This document shows positions 12,552 to 24,534 of a stretch of 64,000 bases of DNA, one piece after another. The notes under the pieces are model-generated. The model made no database searches, was not told the origin of the DNA, and saw only the letters and a program-made list of their open reading frames with translations. The stretch comes from Sphaerolaimus hirsutus (Eukaryota > Nematoda > Chromadorea > Monhysterida > Sphaerolaimidae): positions 17,508,747 to 17,572,746 of the forward strand of contig OZ038451.1 of the NCBI GenBank assembly GCA_964036195.1. Reading direction: 5' to 3'. Numbering within the stretch: position 1 is the stretch's first letter; the number at the start of each line of letters is the position of its first letter. The translations under genes were made by a program, and so were the position numbers.

Positions 12552-15500
12552 TCACTTCTTAGTAGGGCAGAGCAGTCCACTGAACGTGTCGCCCAGCCCG
12601 CCGCTGCCCCCACCCCCAAAACTGCCGGCCAGCCTCCCCAGGAGTCCGCCTGACCCGCAGAACATCTCGGTGGCCTTGGACAGGTCCAGCGCCGACGTCT
12701 CCACGTCCTTGGGCAGGCGCGCTCGCAGCCGTTTGCACTCGGAGCGCACCTTGTTGACCACGCCGCCGAACTTGCCGTCGAGGACCGGTGAGAAACAGAT
12801 CTGGGGGGGGGGGTGAAGGTGGTTGTGGGGTAAAACGATGGCAAACCCTCCTAAAAAAATTATTTATATTTTTAAGTGTTTTTTCCTAACTGAATTTTCG
12901 AATTTTCGAATTTTTCCTCAAATTAATTTTCGAATTTAATTTTTGAATTTTTGAATCTTTTTGGACAATATTAGAATTTTTTGGCTAGTTTTCGAATTTT
13001 TTCAAATAATTTTCAAATTTTTTTGGAAAATGATTGAAATTAAAGCTTTAAAAACAGTATTTGGGCTGTTTTCATGTTTGGATTACTTTTTTAAACTCAC
13101 TGTATTTGTTGGAAATACCCCCACCCCTCCTTGAATTCGCCGCTTTCCCTCAAAATACCCCCAGGTCTGAGTGTCCACTCTGAATAAATAAACCCTCTGA
13201 GTGGGTAATTTGAGGAAATACAGTACCTATTTTCACTGTAAATTCATATGGTTTAGTAAATTTTGCACAAAAAAGTTTGACATTTTACATGACTGTTAAC
13301 ACTTTGCATGACATTTGACATTCTACAGGGCATTTTACAGAATCTGGAACTGAAAGTGACAACTGATGGACTTGTCGGACAGCGCTCTGTTCAACAACTT
13401 ACAACAGCAACTCAAGACAAATTTTTTGATGGAGTGGTGTCTGTTTTAGCAGAAGTAGCTCAACCACAAAGCAAGAGTATGTTGGGTGCATTCCTCAACG
13501 GATCTGTCAGGTCCATTGCGGACACCATTTCAACGCTTTTTGACGTTTTTCTTCTTCACATTACTGTTTTTCAGACGCACCTCATATCAATTGTTGATTG
13601 AATTATCACACTTAATGTAAGAATGCATTTTGTGGCCTCCAATTCCCTGAAAAATGCGAAAAAAATTTTCGAATTTTCGAATTCATGAATTTTCGTATTT
13701 TGAGAAAAAATCGATTTTTAAGTGTTTTTTCCAGGGGTGAAATAAAAATTCGAAAATTCCAAAAAAAATTCGAAAATTCGAAAATGTTTTCAAATTTTCG
13801 AATCTTTTTTTGCCATCGTTAGTTGGGTGGCTAGATCATTTTTTGGGAATTTTGGCCTAATGTGTTCATCGATATTTTTCGTCTGTTTTTATGAGTCTTT
13901 GTGAATGTTCGGAAGTGTTTCCACATTTCGTCCCTCATCTGCATCTCTTGCAGTTTTGACATCCCAGAGACGTATTTCCATAGAAGTATAGATACTCCGA
14001 AACACAACTTCATCAACAACCGGTGGGTGATTCAAAAAGCGTTATTCTAAGCTCACCGGTTCGCCGTTCTTCTTGTTCTCCTCGCACAGTATGTTGATGC
14101 CGCACACGACAAAGTCCTCTGTGATGATCGGCCCGCCCAATGCTGCGAGCGATTTGAACATGAGTATATCACAAATGGCACTATTAACGATGGCAAACCC
14201 TCATGAAAAAAGTATTTTTAACGACTTTTCGAATTTTTCCCAAAATAGTTTTCTAATTTTTTAATTTTTTAGATTACTTTTCGATTTTTTGCATCAAATT
14301 ATCGCATTTTTGAATTCTCAGTCTCAATTCATCTGAATGTTTTACAGACTTCTACACTGTTACTGCGCACATTGAGATTCTGCAGCTACAAAAAAATCGA
14401 AGCAAAGTTAGTGTTTTTGTTTTTTTTTGTTGCATTTTTACCAATTTTCAACCAAAAGTACCCGAAAAATTCGAAAATTCGAAAACGTTTTCGAATTTTC
14501 GAAGCTTTTTTTGCCATCGTTAGCCACTATATCAAATGGCCGCTGGCTCACTGTCGATGGGATTATTATCCGTCCTGATGAAGTTGCCCTCCCTGCCGGA
14601 TCTGACCCTGGCGCCGACCACACTGCCCGCGGCGTTCCTCCCAATAGCGTAGGCCTTGTCGGGCGCGCAGTGCGTCCGTTCGTCGATGCGCATCGCCCAG
14701 GGGCAGGGCGCGCTGCCGCCGTGGAAACCCGGCTTGGCCTTGTCCCAGTCGGGCACGCACGACTTGTGGCAGTCCTCCAGCTGCACCACGGCGAAGTCGT
14801 ACACCTTGCGCATGGTGCCCGTGTTCGACGTGCACGCGAGCGAGTCGACGGTGTGGTGCACCGCGGTCACTGGCTGAGAGGGTTCTTGTTGTAGAGAGGG
14901 CATTGTAAAGTTTTTCATTCATGCCCACGATTAATATTCGCAATACTCCGCTACGAAGCCCGTAAATAACATGGAATTTACTGTGTTTTTGTTTAAATCT
15001 TGAAAACCTGCATTAGTTGAGAATTTGAACCCAGTATCCAGAATTTCCAGGGGTCTCCAGAATTTTTACCCTCGCGTATTTTCAAAAGACAGCAAATCGC
15101 ATTCCCCGAGTCCGGAGGGAAACAAGTTGAAAGAATTGTTGGGGGTTCGCGGGGGTTCCACAAAAATGGATCGTCAAGGTGTTGAGAAGAAAAAAACGGG
15201 AAAAAATCGCTAAAAAGGAACCTAACTACCGTATTTCCTCGAAATACCCCCAGGGGGTTTATTTTTTCATATTGGAAATTTTGAGGGGGGGGTATTTCGA
15301 GGGTGGGGGCTTATTCGAGGGGGGGTTATTATTTCGTCAGAAATTTTCGAGACCGATCGTAGTAAAGAATGCTCTATTTCATACCCCAAACTGGTAATAA
15401 ATGCAGCGAACGAGGTTATACTCAACGATGGAAAAAACACAGAAATTGAACACAGAAACTCATTGAGTTTCTGTGTTTTTGTTTTACACAGAAACACGGA

Positions 15501-17813
15501 AACTCAAAAATTTTGAAAAACCCAAAACTCAAATGAGTTTTTTTATTGGAGAACACAGAAACACAGAAACACGGAAACACAGAAAATTTTTTTGAGTTTT
15601 TTCATTGGATTGGAGGAATACTGTGCTGTGGTTCACTGAACAAAATAAGAAATGTGCACAAGTCCATATCAACAGATAACAAAGGGTCCAAATTTAATAC
15701 AACCTAAGTAACAAAATGGCACCTGGTCATTATGACAATGATTGGAATTGTGTTTCACACTGACTGATTGACTTGCACCCACCAGCTCAGAGTTGAAACC
15801 TACCCCCAAAGCTGCCAAAAGCATAACCTGGTCACTTGTAAGGTATTTTTAAAACTTTAGTGGGTCAAAAGATGAGTTAGTCAAGTGAAACCAGTAGCGT
15901 AAAATGTCATCAAAAATACAAAATGTTCAACTTTTATTTTACATTTTGATTGACTGTGTACATTGTACAGACTATTTTACAGGGTCCCTGGACATGCATA
16001 AACAAATTTGTAATGAGAACACCACTGTTTTTGCATTTAACCACTGTATTTGAGTAAAAACTTGCATTTTATGAAAAAACTCGAGTTTTTATGAAAAAAC
16101 TTGAGTTTTTACAAAAAACACAGAAATAATAACAGAGTTACTCAAGTTTTTTTCGTGGAAAAAACTCAAAACACAGGTATTCATTTTTGAAAAACTCAAA
16201 ACACAGAAAGTGTTTTTTTCTGGAGAACTTACCCATCGTTGGTTATACTTGGACTTATCAACGTGTATCGCTACACGGAGCAGTCTATGTGTACCAACGA
16301 TGCAAATTGTTCCCAATTTATACGTCATGTATGTCGTATATACATGATGTACCTTCTTCCAGACGATGTGCCTTAATGTCCATGATGTACCTTATTTCGA
16401 GGGGGGGGGGTATTTTTTCCCCAGCTCGAAAACACCTGGGGGTATTTCGAGGGGGGGTTAATTCAAGGGGGGGGGGGTATTTCGAGGAAATGCGGTAGGT
16501 GAAAAAATAGCGATATTGAGTGAAAATTGTGGCAAAATAGCTCAAAATTCGCTCCAAGCGAACCCATTGATGCAGAGCAGTTTCGAAGTGAAAATTGTCG
16601 CCGCGTTCGCAATCGGAGTCCTCATCGAAGACGCAATGCGCGGGCACGATGGCCGCGATGACGGGCGGCTCGCTGGCCACGTTGTTGATGTTGACCAGTA
16701 CGCCGGTGCACTTCAATTTCTTGCCGTTGGGCGTGCGCGCGTACAGGTAGCCGATCGATTCGCGGTACAGTCGATTTATCGACGTTTTCGCAGTGCCAAC
16801 TGCGAATGTTTTTGCGCAGAAATGATCATTTAGTCGAGATGTCGTGGCTGGTTGGTGATTTGTTATTTTATTATTGATGAGATAAAAATCAGATTATAAA
16901 TAAACACCATATCAAGCGCAGTGTTCACCACAGTAATGACAAGAAATGGCGATGGAAATGGCTCGCAACGATAAACCGTATTTCCTCGAAATACCCCCCG
17001 GAATTTTTTTCAGAGTGAGAATTTTGAGGGGGTATTTCGAGGAAATACGGTAGGCATGAAAGTGTTTTAGAGCTCACGGCAGGGGTACATTCACAAACAA
17101 CATGCCAAACTGACTGTAAAACTCCGCCTCTGGGCTCTGTCTGTCGGGCATGTCCGACTCCTTGAACGACAACGTGGTCGGCTTCAGCGGGCCGTAGGTC
17201 CAACCGCGCCGAGTGATGTCACCGCATCCGCTGTTCACCTTGCACGATGGCGCTGTTGTGTTGATGGGGGGGGGGGGGGGTGAGTTACTACCTAGTTGGA
17301 CGGGTGAATGTGAGAAGTGGCGTCAATACCTACCAGACACTGTAAAGTTCCCTGTAAAACGTAAAATGTCATGCAAAGTGTCAAAAGTCGTGTAAAACGC
17401 TACGGAAAAGCAAACGTCCCGCATTTTACATGACATTCGACATTTTTCATGGCATTTTACTGGCTCTAGGATTGCCCCCTGAAAAGGTTCCATTGGTCAC
17501 TTACGGTCATCAGCACCCCCAGACAATTCAGGCCCATCTTCCGGCGCTGCCTTGAGTTTGTTGGCATCTCTGAGCCACCATTGGTTGGCTGAGCTGGCTG
17601 TCTGCGTCACTGTGTATCTGTCCGATGCTTCAGTCAGTTGTGCTGCTACGAGCAATACTGGGGGCACTCTCAGACACTGTAAAATGCCATGTCAAATGTC
17701 AAATGTCAATCAAAGTGTCTAAAGTCATGTAGAATGGTGTTTGCCATTTTACAGGGTATTTTACAGGGTCTGGGAATGGCACCTGCACTTGTGCAAAATA
17801 ATAATTTGAACAT
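12552..17813 (-). CDS. Secreted serine protease homologue B (catalytically dead)
   Basis: Seven coding exons: 17783-17813, 17505-17657, 17115-17252, 16564-16799, 14552-14873, 14057-14142 and 12552-12800; 404 residues. The first two exons join into a signal peptide starting MFKLLFCTSAVLLVAAQ. The trypsin-like fold shows as KCTGVLV then PAHCVFD (His and its Cys partner), YDFAVVQL (Asp position) and DTLGGPIIT where active enzymes have GDSGGP. The catalytic Ser is Leu here, so it should not cleave. No CLIP domain is apparent; the 60-residue N-terminal segment has a short Cys pair (CKVNSGC). Exon lengths 138, 236, 322 and 249 nt are identical to paralogue A, which supports every junction, including the weak GTTCGC donor after 16564. 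The C-terminus is a Gly-rich stretch ending LCPTKK. Intron 1 is a complete foldback element. Likely role: extracellular pseudoprotease or cofactor, inferred only from the family. Confidence 0.88.
14185..14522 (+). mobile_element. hAT-like element, TAACGATGGCAAA tips, gene B intron 5
   Basis: It is flanked by GGCACTAT and GCCACTAT (7 of 8). The body iterates TTTTCGAATTTT. A longer relative with the same tips and body spans about 12834-13820 in intron 6. The two make up most of introns 5 and 6. Confidence 0.78.
15423..16241 (+). mobile_element. hAT-like element, CAACGATGG tips, CACAGAAA body
   Basis: The perfect 8-bp duplication GTTATACT lies at 15415-15422 and 16242-16249. The body iterates AACACAGAAA / ACTCAAGTTTTT words. 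A decayed introner-type fragment lies inside at about 15895-15995. It is located in gene B intron 4; a shorter relative is at about 26802-26989. Confidence 0.85.
17331..17478. mobile_element. Introner-family foldback copy in gene B intron 2
   Basis: The palindrome carries CAGACACTGTAAAG and GGCTCTAGGATTGCCCC ends; CTG follows at 17479-17481 and the left tip is shortened. It lies wholly inside an intron that paralogue A also has, so it invaded an existing intron rather than creating one. Confidence 0.7.
17658..17782 (-). mobile_element. Introner: foldback element that is intron 1 of gene B
   Basis: The 125-bp intron equals a 122-bp foldback element (17661-17782) plus one copy of its 3-bp target duplication. 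On the coding strand it starts GTGCCATTCCCAGACCCTG and ends GAGTGCCCC followed by CAG. The same CAG precedes the GT, so removing the intron restores an uninterrupted GCAGTATTG inside the signal-peptide codons. The interior has the family words GTAAAATG and TGTCAAATG in inverted arrangement. Paralogue A has no intron here. Confidence 0.9.
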
Positions 17814-20812
17814 TGTTCTCCAGATGACTGTGGAAGGTAGATACGTAGGTGTAGGTACCTAATTGATTTTCACTTTTCGTTTTGTAAATCAACTTAAGTT
17901 GGACTTTTATTTATAAAACGCGCGTGTCGTCCGTATACACAAATGTTTTTACTGGTTTAGTCAGTGAACACGTCACCGTTCTTTCAAAACTCCACGCCCC
18001 AGGTTGTTTACGTTGATTTTGATGCGCATTAGCAGAAGATCAAGATAAAATCCATGAAAACAGACAAAATGTGCAGGTGCAGGACAAAACACGCGTTGTT
18101 GTTTTTGTTGCCGTATTTTTTCTAATACAACGGCAGACCTCCAAAAGAACGGCACTTCCAATAGAACGGCAGGTTTTGGCGCTTTTTGCACTCACAAAAA
18201 AATAGAAGGGCAGTCTTCAAGAGAACGGCAAGTAGATATTACATTGGAAGAGTGACGAAACACAAATGTATTCTTGACATTGAATATAGGTATATTACCT
18301 ATATACTGTATCCTGTGCGGAAGGACCAGACCTTATCTTGGCTGTCCCTTATGTATGAGTAAAAATTTTTAAATTGCTTGCACGTCGATCCGCTCTACCC
18401 TGAAATTAAATTAAATTAAATTAAAAATTGACGTTAATTACAATCAATGAAAAATTAAAAGCGTACGTTTGCCATTTTGCAGCGCATTTTCCATGACATT
18501 TGCAGAGTTGTTAAAAGTAATGAACTTTTTCAAAAGTAAACGTAAACGTAAAGTATTTATTTTTTACTCACAGGTGAGTACAGAAAACGTTAAGTATTTA
18601 TTTTTTACTTTTACTCATGAGTAAACGTGAGTAAATTACTTTCGTCACTGGAAAATGTAAAAGTGGGTATTTTTGTGAAATTTTGCCCCGATTTTCATTC
18701 AAAATCACTAATTTTCGAACTTTTCACCATAAAATTCTCTATTTACTTAATGTGTTTTTTCCTATTTTTGTGCTATTGAAGTGCCTTGAAAAACCCCATA
18801 AAAATCCTGTTTGAAATACGTTTTCTGTACTCGCGTACTTTGAAAAAGTATGCGAGTAAGTGAGTACCGGTATTTTTTTCTGGAAGTAATGTCAACATAT
18901 TTACGCAGTACTCAAGTATCTTTATTTATCGAGTATTTTAAAACGTAAATATGTTTTAACAACTATGGACATTTGACAGTTTGCATGACATTTAACATTT
19001 TACAGGTCTTTTTACAGAGTCTGGGAGTAGCACCTGATATTGAAATGTTGCTCAAGTTTCATTAATAGTAAAGCTGTGTCCAAATGAAAAATGTGTGGAT
19101 AAAATTTGTGGAAAAATAGAGTGACAGCCTCTAATAGAACGGCAGGTAAAAAAGTTGATGAAAAAATAGAACGGCGCCCTTCTAAAAGAACAAATGCGGT
19201 ATATAGATTCTGTTCCTTGTAAGCCAAATAAGCAACATGCAAACATGAGTAAATTATATGTTAATGATTTTACACTCTTGGTGTCACATGCACCATGTTA
19301 TTAATGAATAGAAACTCTAACATAACTAGGTAGGTATTTCACAATTACTAAAGAGCGTTCCATTTTTATTCTGTTTGGAATTCGAATTTCTGTATGCTAT
19401 CTTCCTTTCCGGCTCAACAATCGCATATCCCTGGGCATTGTGATGCTTTGAGGTGTCAATTATTTTATTTAGTATTGTGGTGTCGTATTGTGTAGTAGTG
19501 TTTTTAGGTACCGTATTTTCTCGAATAGTTCCCCCGGGGAATTATTATTATTTTTTATAAGTACCTATATGTAGTATTTTCGAGCATCAGTGCGGGGGGG
19601 ACTATTCAAGGGAGGGAACTGTGCAAGAGGGGGGAACTATTCAAGAAAATACGGTATACCTTATATTGATGTCGTCAGCTTTTTACTGTACCTTAGAGGG
19701 TACCTTTCGAAAGATTTAGCAAACATTTAACCAACAGTGAACAGTAACGCAATTCATTTGATCAAACTTGGAATGTAAAAAATGGTGAATCTGGTGCCAG
19801 TTCCGCAAATTGAGCAGTGAGAAGTGAAGTGGCAAATGCGAAGTGAATTGAGAATAAAATTGGCAAAAGCGAAGTGAAATGGCAAGTAAATTGGCAAAAG
19901 CAAAGTAAATATAAATATAAAAAAGTGATTTCCCTTCGCTTTTGCTAATTTCCTTCTCAATTCACTTCTCACTTTTCATTTCATTTCGCATTTGCCATTG
20001 CACTTCTCACTTGCATTGCGTTTGCATAACTGGCCCCAGCCCTAATACACGTTGACACAGAATTGTCTTGGTGCCCTTCCGTACATCGTGTTCGTGGTCT
20101 GCCATGTTTGGTCACTGTTTTTACAATTTCACGCGCCTTATATTAAAAAGGTATACAAACTAGTGGAGTATTAGATTAGTACCTCATGTGTATGTTTAAA
20201 TAATTTTCCGCTTTAAAAGCAATACTGAGGCCTCAAAAAATGTATGTTTTCTCGATCTAGATAACGACCGCTTCATTTATGTGTTTTTCTATGGGTCCCA
20301 GATTTATCGAGCTCGGTTTCATTGCCTTTTCATACTTTTGTCACGTACGTTTTTCTTTTACTGTTCTGCCGTATTACCTCGAAATACCCCCCCCCCCCCC
20401 ACTCAGAATAACCCCCTCAAAAATCTCACTCAAAAAAATGAACCCCCGGGGGGTATTTCGAGGAAATACAGTATCTATTTTTATACATATTTATCTAATA
20501 CACCTGTGATGCAATGACATTGGCAGTGGTCTGAATAAATGGAATGAAATGAAAATCGCGAAGGTTCGTGTTGGTCCCATTTCACTAGAACTCATTCAAA
20601 ATAATAAAAGACGTGTAAAATTGTATGACACATATAATTTAAAACTTGAAAGGCACACATTCAAATATCATGTTTTACTGGTCGAAGCGACTATCACTTT
20701 ATCAGGGTAGATTGCAGTGCCGATTGAATCACATCGTCATGGACGCACAGATAATTTTACAGGTACACTTGATGAACATACAAATGCACATAATCACATC
20801 AAAACGCTATCT
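17814..20812. other. Intergenic region between paralogues B and A
   Basis: It holds the 5' side of gene B and the 3' side of gene A. It contains the interrupted AGAACGGCA element (about 18110-19203), a GAGTACTTT-word repeat (18500-18960), a TACCGTATTTTCTCGAATAG element (19510-19655) and the palindrome 19794-20036. No third paralogue or fragment was found. Confidence 0.5.
19794..20036. mobile_element. Palindrome with GTGCCAGTTCC tip
   Basis: It starts GTGCCAGTTCCGCAAATTG after CTG and ends GCATAACTGGCCCC before AG. The body iterates GAAGTGAAGTGGCAAAT on both arms. It is a tip-relative of 22087-22766 with another body word. A third relative, body word CTCTTGACTT, is at about 31905-32099 after CAG. 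Confidence 0.65.
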
Positions 20813-23800
20813 TTAAAGTCTTAATACCCCGCGGTTGCACAGCAACTGCTTGAAGGTGTTACCCAAACCAAGGGTATCGCCGCCGGTTGACTGCGTTAGC
20901 CGATCTAACAATCCGCCGCACAGAAACTGCTGGCCCAGTTCTGGGTCGAGCACGCTCGTTTCAACTTCCTTTGGCAACTTGGCTCGTTCTGTGCGAATGG
21001 TTGCGCGTGCCCGATTCACCACCGTGCCGAATAGACCGTCCAGTACGGGTGAGAACAGCACCTGGAAAATGTAGGTAAAAACCGCCGTTTCAGTGTTCTC
21101 ATTTTGTGTACTCGTCGGCCAGCAAAGTATGCTCCCAAAATTGCTTATGTCTTGGGCGATAACGAATCAGTATGATGCACGCACTTTCACAAAAAAAAAA
21201 CATTTCGAAACAAAAAAAGCGAAGTCACGTACAGGCGACGAATGTATTTTACAACGTTTTTTCGGTTTTGGGGCAGTTTTATTTTATTGACAATGCGCGT
21301 GCGCACACTACCGTATTTCGTCGAAATACCACCCTGGGGGTTATTTTTTAAGAGTGAGAATTTTGAGGGGGGGATATTTCGAGGGGGGTAACTCAAGGGG
21401 GGTTATTATTTCGCCAGAAATTTTTTGAAAACCCAGTACTAATTTGTTGTTTGTAACATACGCAGACGTAGAAAAATGCGACAAAAACCACCATATATAA
21501 CAGTATACAGAGTATATGAGTCTACAGACCTAAACAAGTATGTCGATGTTATAAACAACGTGATAATGTAACACAGTTATAGTTTTTAACGTGTGTTATG
21601 CATTGCCAGTTCACAAAATGCACCTTTTGTCATGTACGTTCTATTTACACTCAATGGGGGGGGGGTATTTCAAGGGTGTTTATTAATTCATAGTGCCCAT
21701 TTTGAGGGGGCTTTTTCGAGGAGGGTATTTCGAGGAAATACGGTAGTTTACTGCCACATTTTGGTAAACTCATAAATCAGCTTTGAATGCATTTGAGTTT
21801 ACTGGAATGAGTTATTCTTAATCCCCATCAACTGCAGTTGACAGACACCTCAGCACCAATAACGTCATGGTGGAGTGCTTCCTTCAGAAAAATACATAGC
21901 GTGCGGTCCGCTGACTAGGTATACTCATTTTGGAAGTACTCACCGGTTTGCCGCCGCTCTTGGCAATCAGGTTCACCATACCGACGACCACGTAATCGTC
22001 GGTGATGATCGGACCACCGGTAGCTGAAAGTTTGTGTCACATGACGATTTGAGAGTCTAAAATGTTATCAAATGAGCCAACGCCAGGGGCCAGTTCCGCA
22101 AGTTTACAAGTTACTAGTTAAAACATAAGAGTTGAATAAAGTTACAAATGGTGAGTTAAGAGTAAAGTTTAAGTTTATGAGACAAGTGAAAAATTTAAGA
22201 GTTGAGTTAAAGGTTAAGAGTTGAGTTGAAAGTTGAGTTAAATGTCAAGAGTTGAGTTAAAGGTTAAGAGTTGAGTTAAAAGTTGAGTTAAGAGTTGAGA
22301 AAAAGGTTAAAAGTTGAGTTAAAAGTTGAGTTAAGAGTTGAGAGTTAAGAGACAAGTGGAAAATGATGATAAAATAATACTAAAAATAAAAAATGTAAAA
22401 TTGGCATCGATACAGCTGTTCGCTGGCATGGTGCCAGTTTGGAATGCACAATATTTTCTTCTTTTTTTAAAAACATTTTCCCCCATTTGTCTTTTAACTC
22501 AACTTTTAACCTTTTTCTCAACTCTTAACTCAACTTTTAACCTTTTTCTCAACTCTTAACTCTTAACTCAACTTTCAACTCAACTTTTAACCTTTTTCTC
22601 AACTCTTAACATTTAACTCAACTTTTAACTCAACTCTTAACCTTTAACTCAACTCTTAAATTTTAACTTGTCTCTTAAACTTTAACTTTACTCTTAACTC
22701 GCCATTTGTAATTTGACTCAACTCTTATGTTTTAACTAGTAACTTGTAAACTTGCGGAACCGGCACCAGAACTGTAAAACGGTCAAAATTGAGCAAGCCC
22801 TGACAACAACAGCGAACTCACATTCAATCGGAGGACTGTCCACTCTGAGGAAGCTGCCTTCCCTGTTGGCTCTGGCGCTAACGCCAACCACGGTGCCGGT
22901 GGCGCTGCGGCCGATGGCGAACACCTTCTGCGGCGCGGCGTGGTTCGCGTCGTCGTAGGCCATGGCCCAGGGGCAGGGCGACGGGCCCCCGTAGAAGGTG
23001 CTCTTTGCCTTGTCCCAGTCGGGCACGCACGCCTTGTGGCTGTGCTCCAACTGCACTATTGCGTAGTCGTAGGGTTTTCTGATGATCGACTGAGCCGCTT
23101 GGCAGGTGTACGCCTCCGGCAGGTGATGCACCGCGGCCACGCGCTGTTTTTGTGGGTAAGGCACGTTGATGGGTGTGTATAAATCTGGACAACATATTTA
23201 CACCATACAAGGCAGTCTGGTGCCAATCCCTGACCCTGTAAAATGTCAAATCTCATGCAAAGTGTCAAAACTCGTGTAAAATACCCTGGAAAATTGCAAA
23301 CGTACGTTTTACATGACTTTTGAAACTTTGCATGACATTTGCCGTTTTACAGGGCATTTAACAGGGTCTGGGACTGCCCCCACAACCTACCCAAATATAG
23401 GTGGCAGTCTGGAACTCGTAATTATCCGCGCGCTCGCAGCCCGACTCGGCGTCGAACACGCAGTGGCCGGGCACCAGCGCCACGATCATCGGCGGCTCGC
23501 TGGCGATGTTGTTGACGTTGATCAACGTGCCCGTGCACTTGAGCTTGTCGCCGGACGGCGTGCGCGAGTACAGGTAGCCGATCGACTCGCGAAACACTCG
23601 GTTCGTTGTTGTCGAGACGCTGCCGACTGAGGATAGGGTTGTTTTCGCTATTGTTCCACTTAGGGCCCACACGCACTAGTTGACATCGAAATAAATGTCA
23701 ACTAAATAATTAAACGTGACACTTAATTTTCATTGTTTCTGTCAAGTGTGATACTTTTAATTAATTTGTTGTGTTATTTAGTTGACATTCAGTTGACATT

Positions 23801-24327
23801 TATTTGCGATGTCAACTAGTGTGTGGGGGCCCTTGCTGTCTTTAAAAGGTATCACTGCTGCAGACTTGCTGCAAACTGTTCCATGGCGCAATTCGGTTCA
23901 AAAAAATCAACTCACTGTCGAATTCAGCGCTGGGCGATTGAAAGTCGGGCACTTCGCTGATCTTGAACGGCAGCGCCGACGGTCTGAGCGGGCCGTAGTT
24001 GTAGCTGGGCGTGGGCGACTTGCCGCACACGCCGTTTTTGTTGCACGAAGGAGCTGCGGGTGCGATGCGATGGATTTTGTCAATGCTAAGCAAATGTTTT
24101 AACATGGCAGCTTGTCAATATGCGAGAAATTTCCACTCACGATCGTTTGCAGCACCAGTGAATTCCAACGGTGCGGGGGCCTTCGCTTTGACTTTGTTGC
24201 CGTCTCTTATCCAGTAACTGCTGGCCGACTCCGGCTTGCTCTGTTCTATGTGGTATGGGTCAGTGGCGCCATCGATGCACAGTAGAAGAGCCGCCGCATA
24301 CGGTAGAATGGTCAAAATCACATTCAT
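20813..24327 (-). CDS. Secreted serine protease homologue A (Ser to Thr)
   Basis: Six coding exons: 24141-24327, 23916-24053, 23391-23626, 22822-23143, 21944-22023 and 20813-21061; 403 residues. The ATG at 24327 opens a clear signal peptide (MNVILTILPYAAALLLC). The catalytic-His motif PGHCVFD is near residue 163, YDYAIVQL (Asp) near 213, and ESTGGPIIT near 295-299 replaces GDSGGP, putting Thr at the nucleophile position. It is therefore probably a non-catalytic serine protease homologue; residual activity from Thr cannot be excluded. Intron positions and phases match paralogue B throughout, except that codons 1-62 are in one exon here. Tandem orientation and equal exon sizes indicate duplication. 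Introns carry repeats: an ACTAGTTGACA-tip foldback in intron 2, an introner-family copy in intron 3, a 680-bp palindrome in intron 4 and TACCGTATT elements in intron 5. Confidence 0.9.
22087..22766. mobile_element. 680-bp palindrome with introner-like tips, gene A intron 4
   Basis: The tips are GGGCCAGTTCCGCAAG and CTTGCGGAACCGGCAC, flanked by a perfect CAG triplet (22084-22086 and 22767-22769). The arms are built of iterated GAGTTAAAAGTT-type words and pair along almost their whole length. Tip asymmetry (GGGGCC at one end, GGTGCC at the other) and the CAG duplication match the introner family, while the body is different. Confidence 0.78.
23220..23380. mobile_element. Introner-family foldback copy in gene A intron 3
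   Basis: The element reads GTGCCAATCCCTGACCCTG to GGGTCTGGGACTGCCCC, preceded by CTG and followed by CAC. It is about 160 bp and palindromic around 23300. It is located inside an intron shared by both paralogues, again a secondary invasion. Confidence 0.8.
23663..23832. mobile_element. ACTAGTTGACA-tip foldback, different body, gene A intron 2
   Basis: The ends are GGGCCCACACGCACTAGTTG and CAACTAGTGTGTGGGGGCCC. The body consists of AAATGTCAACTAAATAA-type words rather than the GGTCTGTG type of 30788-31010. It takes up most of the 289-bp intron. Confidence 0.75.
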
Positions 24328-24534
24328 ATTGCTACTCGATACTTTTTAGACTTTTGTAGAATTCTTTAAACTATCTACAATGTTTGATTTAACAACGTTT
24401 CGTTGATCGCTCGTTCGCTCGTTTTAGTTATATTGACGCGCGCACACGACCTTTTTATTCAACTTCACGGGGTAGAGGTGTTTTTGTTTACAGTACACAA
24501 ACTTGCCGCCATCGGCAAGGGCACTCCTGTAGAT

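Noticed and set aside
14427-14894. 155-residue plus-strand frame
   Set aside because: It is the reverse strand of exon 14552-14873 of gene B, which has conserved length, phase and motifs.
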